From Kitasatospora phosalacinea (GTDB lineage Bacteria > Actinomycetota > Actinomycetes > Streptomycetales > Streptomycetaceae): DNA of 64,000 nt. The DNA is taken from positions 62,001-126,000 of the forward strand of contig NZ_BSSA01000019.1 of NCBI RefSeq assembly GCF_030268885.1, in the 5' to 3' direction. Shown one piece after another: positions 48,150 through 55,495 of the stretch. The notes under the pieces were generated by a model that saw only the letters and a program-made list of their open reading frames with translations, was not told the origin of the DNA and did not search any database. A program made the translations under genes and the position numbers. Position 1 is the stretch's first letter. Every line of letters begins with the position of its first letter.

Positions 48150-48432
48150 GTCGGCAGCCTGCCCGCCCGGACGGCGTCGTCGACCAACCCGGTGCAGGGG
48201 AACCGGGGCGAGCCCGCGCCGCCGTGCCACTCCTCGGTGAGGAGGCGGGCGTCGTAGCACAGGGCGCCCGTCCCGGCGGCGGTCAGGGCGGCACCGAGGT
48301 CCCGGAGCCCGTACGGGTGCAGCAGCACCGCGGCCGGGGCGGGCCGGTCGGCGGGCGGCCGCAGGTGCGCGGTGCGGCCCCGGTCTCGAGGGGGATCCGG
48401 TCGGTGCGCGCGGAGGCGTGGTCCTCGATCAC
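48150..48432 (-). pseudogene. possible frameshifted gene remnant
   Basis: Within the 660-nt gap 47908-48569 the minus strand reads like coding DNA with very high G/C at third positions, but in two frames. From GTG 48432 it reads VIEDHASARTDRIPLETG; near 48380 the sense moves to another frame (PAAVLLHPYGLRDLGAALTA, ALCYDARLLTEEWHG, PRFPCTGLVDDAV). After about 48157 the bias collapses. I read this as a decayed gene or a sequencing indel. No family is recognised. The remainder of the gap shows no gene. Confidence 0.35.
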
Positions 48433-48512
48433 GCCCGACACCGTCCCGGACCCGCACCGGTCCGGTGGACCCCCGGGGCGCAGGGCGGCACCCTCCTACA
48501 CCACTCGACGAT

Positions 48513-48542
48513 TTGCCTACATGATTTAGGAAACTCCATACT
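48513..48542 (+). promoter_or_regulatory. TetR promoter with overlapping palindrome
   Basis: TTGCCTA (48513-48519) and TAGGAAA (48527-48533) form an inverted repeat with one mismatch. TTGCCT can be the -35 box, and CATACT (48537-48542) the -10 box after 18 bp. This layout suggests autorepression by the TetR protein encoded at 48570. Confidence 0.5.
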
Positions 48543-48569
48543 GGGCGTAGTCCGACGGAGGGAAGCACC

Positions 48570-49139
48570 ATGGCTCGCGCAGGGCTGACCCCGGAGCGCC
48601 TGGCCCGGGCCGGGGCGGAACTCGCCGACGAGGTCGGCTTCGACCAGGTGACCGTCGCGGCGCTCGCCCGGCGGTTCGACGTGAAGACCGCGAGCCTGTA
48701 CGCGCACGTGCGGAGCTCGCAGGACCTCAAGGTCCGGATCGCCCTGTTCGCCCTGGAGGAACTCGCCGACCGGGCCGCCGAGGCCCTCGCCGGACGGGCC
48801 GGGAAGGACGCCCTGGTCGCCTTCGCGGACGCCTACCGCAGCTACGCACGGGAGCACCCCGGCCGCTACGACGCCACCCGGCTCCGGCTCGACCCCGAGA
48901 CCGCGGCCGCCGGCGCGGGCGTCCGCCACGCCCGGATGACGCGCGCCCTCCTGCGCGCCTACCACCTGGCGGAACCGGAGCAGACCCACGCGGTACGGAT
49001 GCTGGGCAGCGCCTTCCACGGCTACATCAGCCTGGAACTGGCCGGCGGCTTCAGCCACAGCGCCCCCGAACCGCAGGCGTCCTGGCTCTGGATGCTGGAC
49101 TCCCTCGACGCCCTGCTGCGCCTGCAGGGCACCCCCTGA
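48570..49139 (+). CDS. TetR/AcrR-family transcriptional regulator
   Basis: The 189-aa protein has an N-terminal TetR helix-turn-helix (FDQVTVAALARRFDVKTASL, YAHVRSSQDLKVRI) and an all-helical ligand domain of the WHG type (ALVAFADAYRSYAREHPGRY, GSAFHGYISLELAGGF). It likely represses its own gene and the SGNH hydrolase gene 97 nt downstream. GGAGGGAAGC precedes ATG 48570. The ligand is unknown. Confidence 0.93.
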   Translation: MARAGLTPERLARAGAELADEVGFDQVTVAALARRFDVKTASLYAHVRSSQDLKVRIALFALEELADRAAEALAGRAGKDALVAFADAYRSYAREHPGRYDATRLRLDPETAAAGAGVRHARMTRALLRAYHLAEPEQTHAVRMLGSAFHGYISLELAGGFSHSAPEPQASWLWMLDSLDALLRLQGTP

Positions 49140-49236
49140 CCGGCCGCCGCCGCACCGCTGCGCCGTCGCACCGCCGCCCGCGCCGCACCGGCGCGCCCGG
49201 ACACCCCCCCGCACCCCGATCGACCGGCTGGAACCC

Positions 49237-50415
49237 ATGAGCACCGCACCCCCCTGGACCACCACCCCCGTCACCGCGGACCTGCTGCGCGGCTTCCTCG
49301 ACCTGGAGCGGACCGCGCACGGCCTGCTCCCGCACCGGCTGCCCGCCGCGGCGCGCCGACAGATCCCCGACGAGCAGCTGGCCCTGGCGGAGGCCCAGCC
49401 GTCCGGCGTGCGGCTCGTCTTCCGCACCGCCGCGATCGTCGTCGAACTGGACGCGCTGCCCACCAAGCGCGCCCACCGGGGCTTCCCGGCCCCCGCGGAC
49501 GGCGTCTACGACCTGCTGGTCGACGGCCGCCTCGCCGCCCAGGCCACCGTGCCCGGCGGCAACGTCCGCCTGGTCACCGACCTGACCGCCCGGACCTCCG
49601 AACTGCACGAGGGCCCGGTCGGCACCGCCCGCTTCACCGGCCTGCCCGCGCACGACAAGGAGGTCGAGATCTGGCTGCCGCACAACGAGACCACCGAACT
49701 GGTCGCGCTGCGCACCGACGCCCCCGTCTCCCCCGTGCCGGACCGCGGCCGCCGGGTCTGGCTGCACCACGGCAGCTCCATCAGCCACGGCTCCAACGCC
49801 ACCCACCCCACCGCCGTCTGGCCGGCCCTGGCCGCGGCCCGGGGCGGGGTGGAGCTGGTCAACCTGGGCTTCGGCGGCGGCGCGCTGCTCGACCCGTTCA
49901 CCGCCCGCGCCGTGCGGGACACCCCCGCGGACCTGATCAGCCTGAAGATCGGCATCAACCTGGTCAACACCGACGCGATGCGCCTGCGCGCCTTCACCCC
50001 CGCGGTGCACGGGTTCCTCGACACCGTCCGCGAGGGCCACCCGACCACGCCGCTGCTGGTCGTCTCGCCCGTCCTGTGCCCGGTCCAGGAGGACACCCCC
50101 GGGCCCCTGATGCCCGACTTCACCGACGGCACGCTGAAGTTCAGGGCCACCGGCGACCCGGCCGAACGCGCCGCCGGGCGCCTGACCCTCACCACGATCC
50201 GCGCCGAACTCGCCCGGATCGTCGCGGCGCGGGCGGCCGAGGACCCGCACCTGCACCACCTCGACGGGCGCGACCTGTACGGGGAGCAGGACTACGCCGA
50301 GTTCCCGCTGCCCGACGAGGTCCACCCCGACGCCGCGGGCCACCGCCGCATCGGCGAGAACTTCGCCCGGCTCGTCTTCGGCCCCGCGGGCCCCTTCGCC
50401 GCCGTGGCCGCCTGA
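49237..50415 (+). CDS. SGNH/GDSL-family hydrolase, cytoplasmic
   Basis: The 392-aa protein has an N-terminal beta domain (to about residue 165) and a C-terminal SGNH hydrolase fold with block I WLHHGSSISHGSNA (nucleophile Ser), block II LGFGGGALLD (Gly), block III KIGINLVN (Asn) and block V PDEVHPDAAGHRRIG (Asp-His). No signal peptide is seen. This two-domain layout resembles CE2-like esterases. It follows the TetR gene in the same direction, and the two probably work as a regulator-enzyme pair. The substrate, probably an acyl ester, is unknown. Confidence 0.88.
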   Translation: MSTAPPWTTTPVTADLLRGFLDLERTAHGLLPHRLPAAARRQIPDEQLALAEAQPSGVRLVFRTAAIVVELDALPTKRAHRGFPAPADGVYDLLVDGRLAAQATVPGGNVRLVTDLTARTSELHEGPVGTARFTGLPAHDKEVEIWLPHNETTELVALRTDAPVSPVPDRGRRVWLHHGSSISHGSNATHPTAVWPALAAARGGVELVNLGFGGGALLDPFTARAVRDTPADLISLKIGINLVNTDAMRLRAFTPAVHGFLDTVREGHPTTPLLVVSPVLCPVQEDTPGPLMPDFTDGTLKFRATGDPAERAAGRLTLTTIRAELARIVAARAAEDPHLHHLDGRDLYGEQDYAEFPLPDEVHPDAAGHRRIGENFARLVFGPAGPFAAVAA

Positions 50416-50475
50416 GCCCACCGCGTCCGCCCGAGCCCGCCGCGTCCGCCCGAACCCGCCACGGGCACTGGCGCC

Positions 50476-50823
50476 CTATCCGGCCTCCGCCGTCCCCGCC
50501 GCCTCCACCGCTTCCGTCTCCGCGGCGATCAGCGCGAGCAGCCCCGGGAAGCGCCGGTCGATGTCGGTGCGGCGCAGCGTCGCGGCGCGGCTGTTGCCCC
50601 GGTCGACCTGGCGGATCAGGCCCGCCTCGCGCAGGGTGCGGAAGTGGTAGGTGACGGTCGCCTTGCTGACGGGGAGGGCGAAGGAACTGCAGGTGCGGGC
50701 GGTGCCGACGGGGGCGGCGGTGAGTTCGCGGACGACCCGCCGCCGCAGCGGATCGGCCAGGGCCGACAGCACCGCACCGAGTTCGATCTCGTCCACCGCC
50801 GGGTGTCCTTCGCTGTCGGGCAC
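50476..50823 (-). CDS. ArsR-family winged-helix repressor
   Basis: The 115-aa protein is one winged helix-turn-helix domain: LGAVLSALADPLRRRVVREL, the recognition part FALPVSKATVTYHFRTLREA and wing GLIRQVDRGNSRAATLR. No obvious metal-binding Cys cluster is present (one Cys at TCSS), so it may sense a small molecule or redox state. GTG 50823 is chosen because GGAGGTG lies 7 nt upstream. It is divergent from a small monooxygenase gene and two nested palindromes lie between. Confidence 0.88.
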   Translation of the reverse strand: MPDSEGHPAVDEIELGAVLSALADPLRRRVVRELTAAPVGTARTCSSFALPVSKATVTYHFRTLREAGLIRQVDRGNSRAATLRRTDIDRRFPGLLALIAAETEAVEAAGTAEAG

Positions 50824-50838
50824 CGTCCACCACCTCCC

Positions 50839-50903
50839 AGGTAAGACTTGCATCGTACCTTCCCGTCCGGCTAGCGTCCCGAGGTACGAAAAAACTCTTA
50901 CCT
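50839..50903. promoter_or_regulatory. nested operators in the ArsR/monooxygenase intergenic region
   Basis: AGGTAAGA (50839-50846) is mirrored by TCTTACCT (50896-50903), and CGTACCT (50854-50860) by AGGTACG (50882-50888). Between them the plus-strand promoter TTGCAT (50848-50853), 18 bp, TAGCGT (50872-50877) drives the monooxygenase gene. All four arms contain AGGTA, so each may be one half-site of the same regulator. Confidence 0.6.
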
Positions 50904-50916
50904 GAGGGAGTCTCCC

Positions 50917-51225
50917 GTGGCCCAGCCCTTCACCCTGGTCGGAACCGCCCGCCCGAAGCCCGAACGCACCGAGGAGCTCCGGGAGTTGCTGCTGTCCTTC
51001 GTCGAACCGACCCGCGCCGAGGAGGGCTGCCTGGAGTACCACTTCCACGAGAAGCGGGACGAGCCCGGCGTCTTCGTCTTCTACGAGGCCTGGCGCACCG
51101 AGGCCGACCTGGACGCCCACCTGGCGCTCCCGCACATGCGCGCGTTCTGGGAGCGCCGGATGGACTACCTGGCCGAGGACCTGACCATCGACTTCCTCAC
51201 CATGCACAGCCCGTACGGGAGTTGA
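50917..51225 (+). CDS. ABM-domain quinol monooxygenase-like protein
   Basis: The 102-aa protein is a single antibiotic-biosynthesis-monooxygenase (YgiN-like) ferredoxin-fold domain: VGTARPKPERTEELRELLLS, EEGCLEYHFHEKRDEPGVFV, FYEAWRTEADLDAHLALPHM. Family members oxidise quinols or small aromatics without a cofactor, or act as dimeric binding proteins. GTG 50917 follows GAGGGAGTC. Its promoter lies inside the ArsR operators, so it is likely to be repressed by ArsR and induced by its substrate. Confidence 0.9.
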   Translation: MAQPFTLVGTARPKPERTEELRELLLSFVEPTRAEEGCLEYHFHEKRDEPGVFVFYEAWRTEADLDAHLALPHMRAFWERRMDYLAEDLTIDFLTMHSPYGS

Positions 51226-51244
51226 GCCACCGCCCGGCCCGCCG

Positions 51245-51847
51245 TCACCCCGCTGCCACGCCGCCGGTGCGCGAGCGCAGCCGCTCGCCCTGCGGCCCGA
51301 ACAGGACCAGGTACTCGACCGGGCCGCCGGAGCCGGCGTTGGCCACCCCGTGCGGGGTCCGGGTGTCGAACTCGGCGACCTCGCCGGGGGTCAGGACGAG
51401 GTCCCGGTCGGCGAGGGCGAGCCACAGCCGCCCGTACAGGACGCACAGCCACTCGTGGCCGTCGTGGGAGACCTGGCGGGGCCGCACCGGCGGGCCGTCG
51501 AGGGCGGGCAGGACGTGCTTGTGGGCGTGCAGGCCGCCGACGTACCGGGTCAGCGGCAGCACCGCCTTGTCGTCGCCGAAGCTCAGCGGCACCCTGGCGC
51601 GCGGCTCGGCCGCGGGAGCGGGGGTCCGGCCGGCCAGCTCGTCCAGCGAGGCGTCGTACTCCTCGGCCAGGCGCAGCAGCACCTCCAGGGTGGGCCGGCG
51701 CCGACCGGTCTCGATCCGGGACAACGTGCTGGCGGAGATGCCGGTGGCGCGGCCGACGGCGGTGAGCGTCGCGCCGCGGCGTTCGCGCGCGGCGCGCAGC
51801 CGGGGCCCCATCGCGTCCGGCGCCCCGTCCGCGTCGTCGGCTGCCAC
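51245..51847 (-). CDS. XRE-family regulator with C-terminal cupin domain
   Basis: The 200-aa protein has an XRE helix-turn-helix (LRAARERRGATLTAVGRATG, ISASTLSRIETGRRRPTLEV) and a cupin domain (SHDGHEWLCVLYGRLWLALA then VAEFDTRTPHGVAN), the layout of small-molecule-sensing regulators such as those of aldehyde or amine catabolism. GTG 51847 is chosen because GGAGGA lies 5-6 nt upstream; longer in-frame starts are low-complexity. It is divergent from an epoxide-hydrolase-like gene and probably controls it. Confidence 0.9.
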   Translation of the reverse strand: MAADDADGAPDAMGPRLRAARERRGATLTAVGRATGISASTLSRIETGRRRPTLEVLLRLAEEYDASLDELAGRTPAPAAEPRARVPLSFGDDKAVLPLTRYVGGLHAHKHVLPALDGPPVRPRQVSHDGHEWLCVLYGRLWLALADRDLVLTPGEVAEFDTRTPHGVANAGSGGPVEYLVLFGPQGERLRSRTGGVAAG

Positions 51848-51887
51848 CTGCGTCCTCCTCCGCCTCACACCGCTCTGTCCTGCGAGT

Positions 51888-51902
51888 TTGCCAGAACGGC
51901 AA
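51888..51902. promoter_or_regulatory. inverted repeat TTGCC-N5-GGCAA
   Basis: A perfect 5-bp inverted repeat (TTGCC-AGAAC-GGCAA) lies between the divergent XRE-cupin and hydrolase genes. This is the size and form of many XRE-cupin operators. Confidence 0.5.
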
Positions 51903-51977
51903 CGGTCGTCGCGCCGGTCGGGTGGCGCGCCGCATGATCGACGGGCAGCCGCGTACGCCACGAAGCGAGGAGAAGCC

Positions 51978-52964
51978 GTGCAGCCCGAGCCGACCGCCGC
52001 ACCCCGTCACCGCACCGTCCGGACCCCGGCCGGGCGCCTGCACCTGGTCGAGCAGGGCACCGGCCCGCTCGTCCTGCTGGTGCACGGCTTCCCCGAGTCC
52101 TGGTACTCCTGGCGCCACCAGCTCCCGGCCCTCGCCGCGGCCGGCCACCGGGCGGTGGCGATCGACGTGCGCGGCTACGGCCGCTCCTCCCGGCCGGAGG
52201 CCGTCGAGGACTACCGGATGCTCGACCTGGTGGCGGACAACCTCGCCGTCGTGCACGCCCTCGGCGAGCAGGAGGCGGTGGTCGTCGGCCACGACTGGGG
52301 CTCCACCATCGCCGCCACCTCCGCCCTGCTCCACCCCGGGGTGTTCCGGGCCGTCGGCCTGCTGAGCGTCCCCTACGCACCGCCCGGCGGGCCCCGCCCC
52401 ACCGAGGTGTTCGGCCGGGTCGGCGGCCCGGGGCAGGAGTTCTACGTCTCCTACTTCCAGGAGCCCGGCCGCGCCGAGGCGGAGATCGAGCCCGACGTCC
52501 GGGGCTGGCTCGCGGGCTTCTACGCGGCCCTGTCCGCCGACACCATGCCCGCCCCGGACCAGCCCGACCCGCACTTCGTCACCCCCGGCGGCCGCCTGCG
52601 CGACCGCTTCCCCGCGGACGTCCTCCCGGCCTGGCTGAGCGAGGACGAACTCGGCGTCTACGTCGCGGAGTTCGAGCGCACGGGCGTCACCGGCGCGCTC
52701 AACCGCTACCGCAACCTGGACCGGGACTGGGCGGACCTCGCCCCGCACCGCGGCGCCCCGATCGGGCAGCCGTCCCTGTTCGTCGGCGGGGCCCTGGACG
52801 CCTCCACCACCTGGATGTCCGACGCCATCGCCGCCTTCCCCACCACCCTCCCGGGCCTGAGCTCCTCCCACCTCCTGGACGGCTGCGGCCACTGGATCCA
52901 GCAGGAGCGCCCCGCCGAGGTCAACCGGCTGCTGACCGACTGGCTCGCCACCCTCCGGCCCTGA
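51978..52964 (+). CDS. alpha/beta-hydrolase, epoxide-hydrolase-like
   Basis: The 328-aa enzyme has the oxyanion motif LVHGFPESWYSWRHQLP, the nucleophile elbow VVGHDWGSTIA with Asp (D106) as in epoxide hydrolases and dehalogenases, a helical cap (YFQEPGRAEAEIEPDVRGWL), and the catalytic His in DGCGHWIQQERP. It would open epoxides with water in the cytoplasm. GTG 51978 follows GAGGAG (51967-51972). The XRE-cupin regulator next door is its likely controller. Haloalkane dehalogenase activity is a less likely alternative. Confidence 0.9.
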   Translation: MQPEPTAAPRHRTVRTPAGRLHLVEQGTGPLVLLVHGFPESWYSWRHQLPALAAAGHRAVAIDVRGYGRSSRPEAVEDYRMLDLVADNLAVVHALGEQEAVVVGHDWGSTIAATSALLHPGVFRAVGLLSVPYAPPGGPRPTEVFGRVGGPGQEFYVSYFQEPGRAEAEIEPDVRGWLAGFYAALSADTMPAPDQPDPHFVTPGGRLRDRFPADVLPAWLSEDELGVYVAEFERTGVTGALNRYRNLDRDWADLAPHRGAPIGQPSLFVGGALDASTTWMSDAIAAFPTTLPGLSSSHLLDGCGHWIQQERPAEVNRLLTDWLATLRP

Positions 52965-53026
52965 ACCGGCCTCGAACCGGCCCCGAGCCGACCCCGCGCC
53001 GGCTCGAACCGGCCCGGACCGGCGGG

Positions 53027-53038
53027 GGTTTCGAAACC
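53027..53038. promoter_or_regulatory. perfect palindrome GGTTTCGAAACC
   Basis: This 12-bp exact palindrome lies 43 nt upstream of a TAGCGT -10 box. It shares TTTCGAAA with the aldO upstream region but lacks the xylan operator spacing. Confidence 0.35.
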
Positions 53039-53080
53039 TCGGCTTCACGCGGGAGGTCCCCGGGGGAAACGGCCGCTGCC

Positions 53081-53086
53081 TAGCGT
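53081..53086 (+). promoter_or_regulatory. -10 box of a leaderless transcript
   Basis: TAGCGT ends 8 nt before the ATG at 53095, so the transcript would start at or just before that codon. A clear -35 is not seen. Confidence 0.4.
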
Positions 53087-53094
53087 CTCCCGCC

Positions 53095-53334
53095 ATGGAC
53101 ACCGGGCCGTGCACGCCTCCGGACGCACCGCACCCCCCGCACCGCGAACGCGCAGCCCCGCGCGGGGAGTTGACGTCCGGTCGGGTCGGGCTGCACGAAC
53201 GCCTCACCGCGGAGCGGCTCGCGGCGCGGTTCGTCGTCCTCGACGAGCAGTTCCACGTCGCCCCGTCCCGGGCCTCGGGCACCCCGGCGCCCACCGAGGC
53301 GCTGGTCTCCGCACGGCAAGGAGGCACCGCATGA
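53095..53334 (+). CDS. small protein coupled to the NCS1 permease gene
   Basis: The 79-aa protein has a Pro/His-rich start, then a possible helical core GRVGLHERLTAERLAARFVV with LDEQFHVAPSRASG. No family is recognised. Its stop overlaps the permease start as ATGA (53331-53334), and the permease has no separate promoter visible, so translation of this reading frame should feed ribosomes to the permease. It may be a true small protein or a coupling leader. Confidence 0.5.
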   Translation: MDTGPCTPPDAPHPPHRERAAPRGELTSGRVGLHERLTAERLAARFVVLDEQFHVAPSRASGTPAPTEALVSARQGGTA

Positions 53335-55094
53335 ACGTCGAACCGAACCCGGTGAGAACCGTCGAACCCGGCCCCCCGCGCTCGGCGGCACCGGCCGCCA
53401 CCGCACCGGCCGCCGGTCGAACCGCCACCGCACCGACCGCCAGCGCACCGGCCACCCCCGAACCGGCCACCGGTCGGGCGGCCGAGGAGACCCTGGAGGA
53501 CTACACCCTCCGCTTCGCGCCCCGCACCTACCGCCGCTGGACCCCGATGGTGGTGGCCACCACGGCCCTCGGCGGCATCGCCTACATGGCCGACTTCTCG
53601 ATCGGCGCGGGCATCGGCCTGGCCCACGGCACCGGCAACGCGCTGGTGGCGATCGCGGTGGCCGCCGCGGTCATCTTCGTGACCGGCTACCCGCTGGCGT
53701 ACTACGGCGCCCGCTACAACATCGACCTGGACCTGATCACCCGGGGCTCCGGCTTCGGCTACTACGGCTCGGTGCTGACCGGCGTCATCTTCGCCAGCTT
53801 CACCTTCGTCTTCTTCGCCCTGGAAGGCTCCATCATGGCGCAGGGGCTGAAACTGGGGTTCGGCCTGCCGCTCTGGCTGGGCTACCTGGTCTCCACGCTG
53901 ATGGTGATCCCGCTGGTCGTCTACGGCATGAAGGCGCTGAGCAAGCTCCAGGTGTGGACCACCCCGGTCTGGCTGGTCCTGATGGTCTCCCCGCTGGTGT
54001 ACCTGATCTGGACCGACCCGGGCAGCGTGGACCGCTTCCTGTCGTACGCGGGCACCGACGGCGAGGGGGGCGTCAACACCGCGTCCGTGCTGCTGGGCGC
54101 CGGGGTCTGCCTGTCGCTGATCGCGCAGATCGGCGAGCAGATCGACTACCTGCGCTTCATGCCGCCCCGGACCGCGGAGAACCGGCGCGCGTGGTGGACC
54201 GCGGTGGTCATGGCCGGGCCCGGCTGGGTGGTGGTCGGCGCGCTGAAGCAGGTGATCGGCGTCTTCCTCGCCGTGCACATCCTCTCCGCGGTCGGGCCGG
54301 GCCTGGCGCCGGAGCCGATCCGCCAGTTCAAGGGCGCCTTCGACGCGATGCTGCCGTCCTGGCTGGTGGTCCCGCTGGCCGTGGCGCTCGTGGTGGTCAG
54401 CCAGATCAAGATCAACGTGACGAACGCCTACTCCGGCTCGCTGGCCTGGACGAACTCCTTCACCCGGGTCACCCGCCGCTACCCGGGGCGGATGGTCTTC
54501 GTCCTGGTCAACCTGGGCATCGCGCTGGTCCTGATGGAGGCCGACATGTTCAGCTTCCTCAACAGCGTCCTGGGTTTCTACTCGAACTGCGCGATCGCCT
54601 GGGTGGTCACCGTCGCCACCGACATCGGCGTCAACAAGCACCTGCTGCGGATCTCCCCGCTGCGCCCCGAGTTCCGCCGAGGCATGCTGTACGCCGTCAA
54701 CCCGGTCGGCGTCGTCGCCTTCACCGCCGCCTCGGGCCTGTCGATCGCCATGTACTTCCACGCCCTCGGCGACACCCTCCAGCCGTACTCCCCGGTCGCC
54801 GCCGCCCTGATCGCGTTCGTCCTCACCCCGCTGACGGCCGTCGCCACCCGGGGCCGGTACTACCTGCGCCGGACGGACGACGGCATCGACGAGCCACTGC
54901 TGGACGCCGAGGGCAACCCGAGCGCGGTCACCCTCGACTGCCACGTCTGCCACCGGCCCTACGAGCGGCCCGACCTGGCCGCCTGCGCCGCCCACGACGC
55001 CGTCGTCTGCTCGCTGTGCCTGAGCACCGACCGGACCGGCGCCCACGTGCTGCCCGCCGCACCCGCCGCACCCGCTGCGTCCGCCGCCGGCTGA
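53331..55094 (+). CDS. NCS1-family purine/cytosine permease-like transporter with zinc-ribbon tail
   Basis: The 587-aa protein has about 50 low-complexity residues, then twelve helices of the NCS1 (codB/allantoin permease) fold, with the typical VVATTALGGIAYMADFSIGA and a second repeat near KINVTNAYSGSLAWTNSFTR. After the last helix comes a cytoplasmic domain with four Cys in two pairs (DCHVCHRPYERPD, VVCSLCLSTDRTG), a zinc-ribbon-like extension that plain NCS1 carriers lack. It may import a purine- or hydantoin-like base, and the tail may sense or recruit a partner. AAGGAGG precedes ATG 53331. Confidence 0.87.
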   Translation: MNVEPNPVRTVEPGPPRSAAPAATAPAAGRTATAPTASAPATPEPATGRAAEETLEDYTLRFAPRTYRRWTPMVVATTALGGIAYMADFSIGAGIGLAHGTGNALVAIAVAAAVIFVTGYPLAYYGARYNIDLDLITRGSGFGYYGSVLTGVIFASFTFVFFALEGSIMAQGLKLGFGLPLWLGYLVSTLMVIPLVVYGMKALSKLQVWTTPVWLVLMVSPLVYLIWTDPGSVDRFLSYAGTDGEGGVNTASVLLGAGVCLSLIAQIGEQIDYLRFMPPRTAENRRAWWTAVVMAGPGWVVVGALKQVIGVFLAVHILSAVGPGLAPEPIRQFKGAFDAMLPSWLVVPLAVALVVVSQIKINVTNAYSGSLAWTNSFTRVTRRYPGRMVFVLVNLGIALVLMEADMFSFLNSVLGFYSNCAIAWVVTVATDIGVNKHLLRISPLRPEFRRGMLYAVNPVGVVAFTAASGLSIAMYFHALGDTLQPYSPVAAALIAFVLTPLTAVATRGRYYLRRTDDGIDEPLLDAEGNPSAVTLDCHVCHRPYERPDLAACAAHDAVVCSLCLSTDRTGAHVLPAAPAAPAASAAG

Positions 55095-55110
55095 CCCGCA
55101 CGCCGCCACC

Positions 55111-55146
55111 GCGCTCCGCCCCCGGCGACCGCCGGGGGCGGAGCGC
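55111..55146 (+). terminator. 16-bp perfect stem terminator
   Basis: GCGCTCCGCCCCCGGC (55111-55126) pairs exactly with 55131-55146 around a 4-nt loop and is followed by GTTC. Confidence 0.85.
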
Positions 55147-55170
55147 GTTCGGGTGTGGTGCACCCGTCAG

Positions 55171-55188
55171 ATTGTTAGCGCTAACAAT
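55171..55188. promoter_or_regulatory. LacI-type operator 1 upstream of the sugar importer
   Basis: ATTGTTAGCGCTAACAAT is an 18-bp perfect palindrome with the central GCGC typical of LacI-family operators. Confidence 0.75.
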
Positions 55189-55260
55189 GCCCCCGTCAAC
55201 CCTCGTACACAAAGCCTCCACCAGGGATCGGCCTCGCGTTCGGCAGTGTTGCGCGGACCC

Positions 55261-55288
55261 TTGACGCTGCATCTGTTAGCGCTAACAC
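55261..55288 (+). promoter_or_regulatory. LacI-type operator 2 with overlapping promoter
   Basis: TGTTAGCGCTAACA (55274-55287) repeats the core of operator 1 about 100 bp downstream. It covers the spacer and -10 region of a promoter TTGACG (55261-55266), 16 bp, TAACAC (55283-55288). Two such sites suggest DNA looping. The 210-nt leader to the gene at 55496 contains no gene. Confidence 0.7.
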
Positions 55289-55495
55289 TCTGAGGACGCC
55301 GGACAGCGGCGGACCACGCGCACCGGACTCGGGGCCTCCCTCGCGCCGGGCCGGTGCCCCCTCCCCCGCCACGGGAGGGGCCCGCCGTCCGACCGCCGAC
55401 CGGACCCACCCCGACCCTGCCCAGCCGCTCGTCGCCGCGCCCGGCCCGGTTCCCACCGCGGCCGGTCCGGACCCGGGCGCCCCCATGGAGGAATT

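Noticed and set aside
53027..53038. GGTTTCGAAACC counted as a xylan-regulon operator
   Set aside because: It is a perfect palindrome but has no central base and lacks the GAAA-S-TTTC order. The downstream genes have no link to xylan, so I kept it separate.
51165..55163. A 1332-codon open frame on the minus strand
   Set aside because: It covers the epoxide-hydrolase-like and NCS1 genes, which have clear family motifs and ribosome sites on the plus strand. The antisense product is low-complexity.
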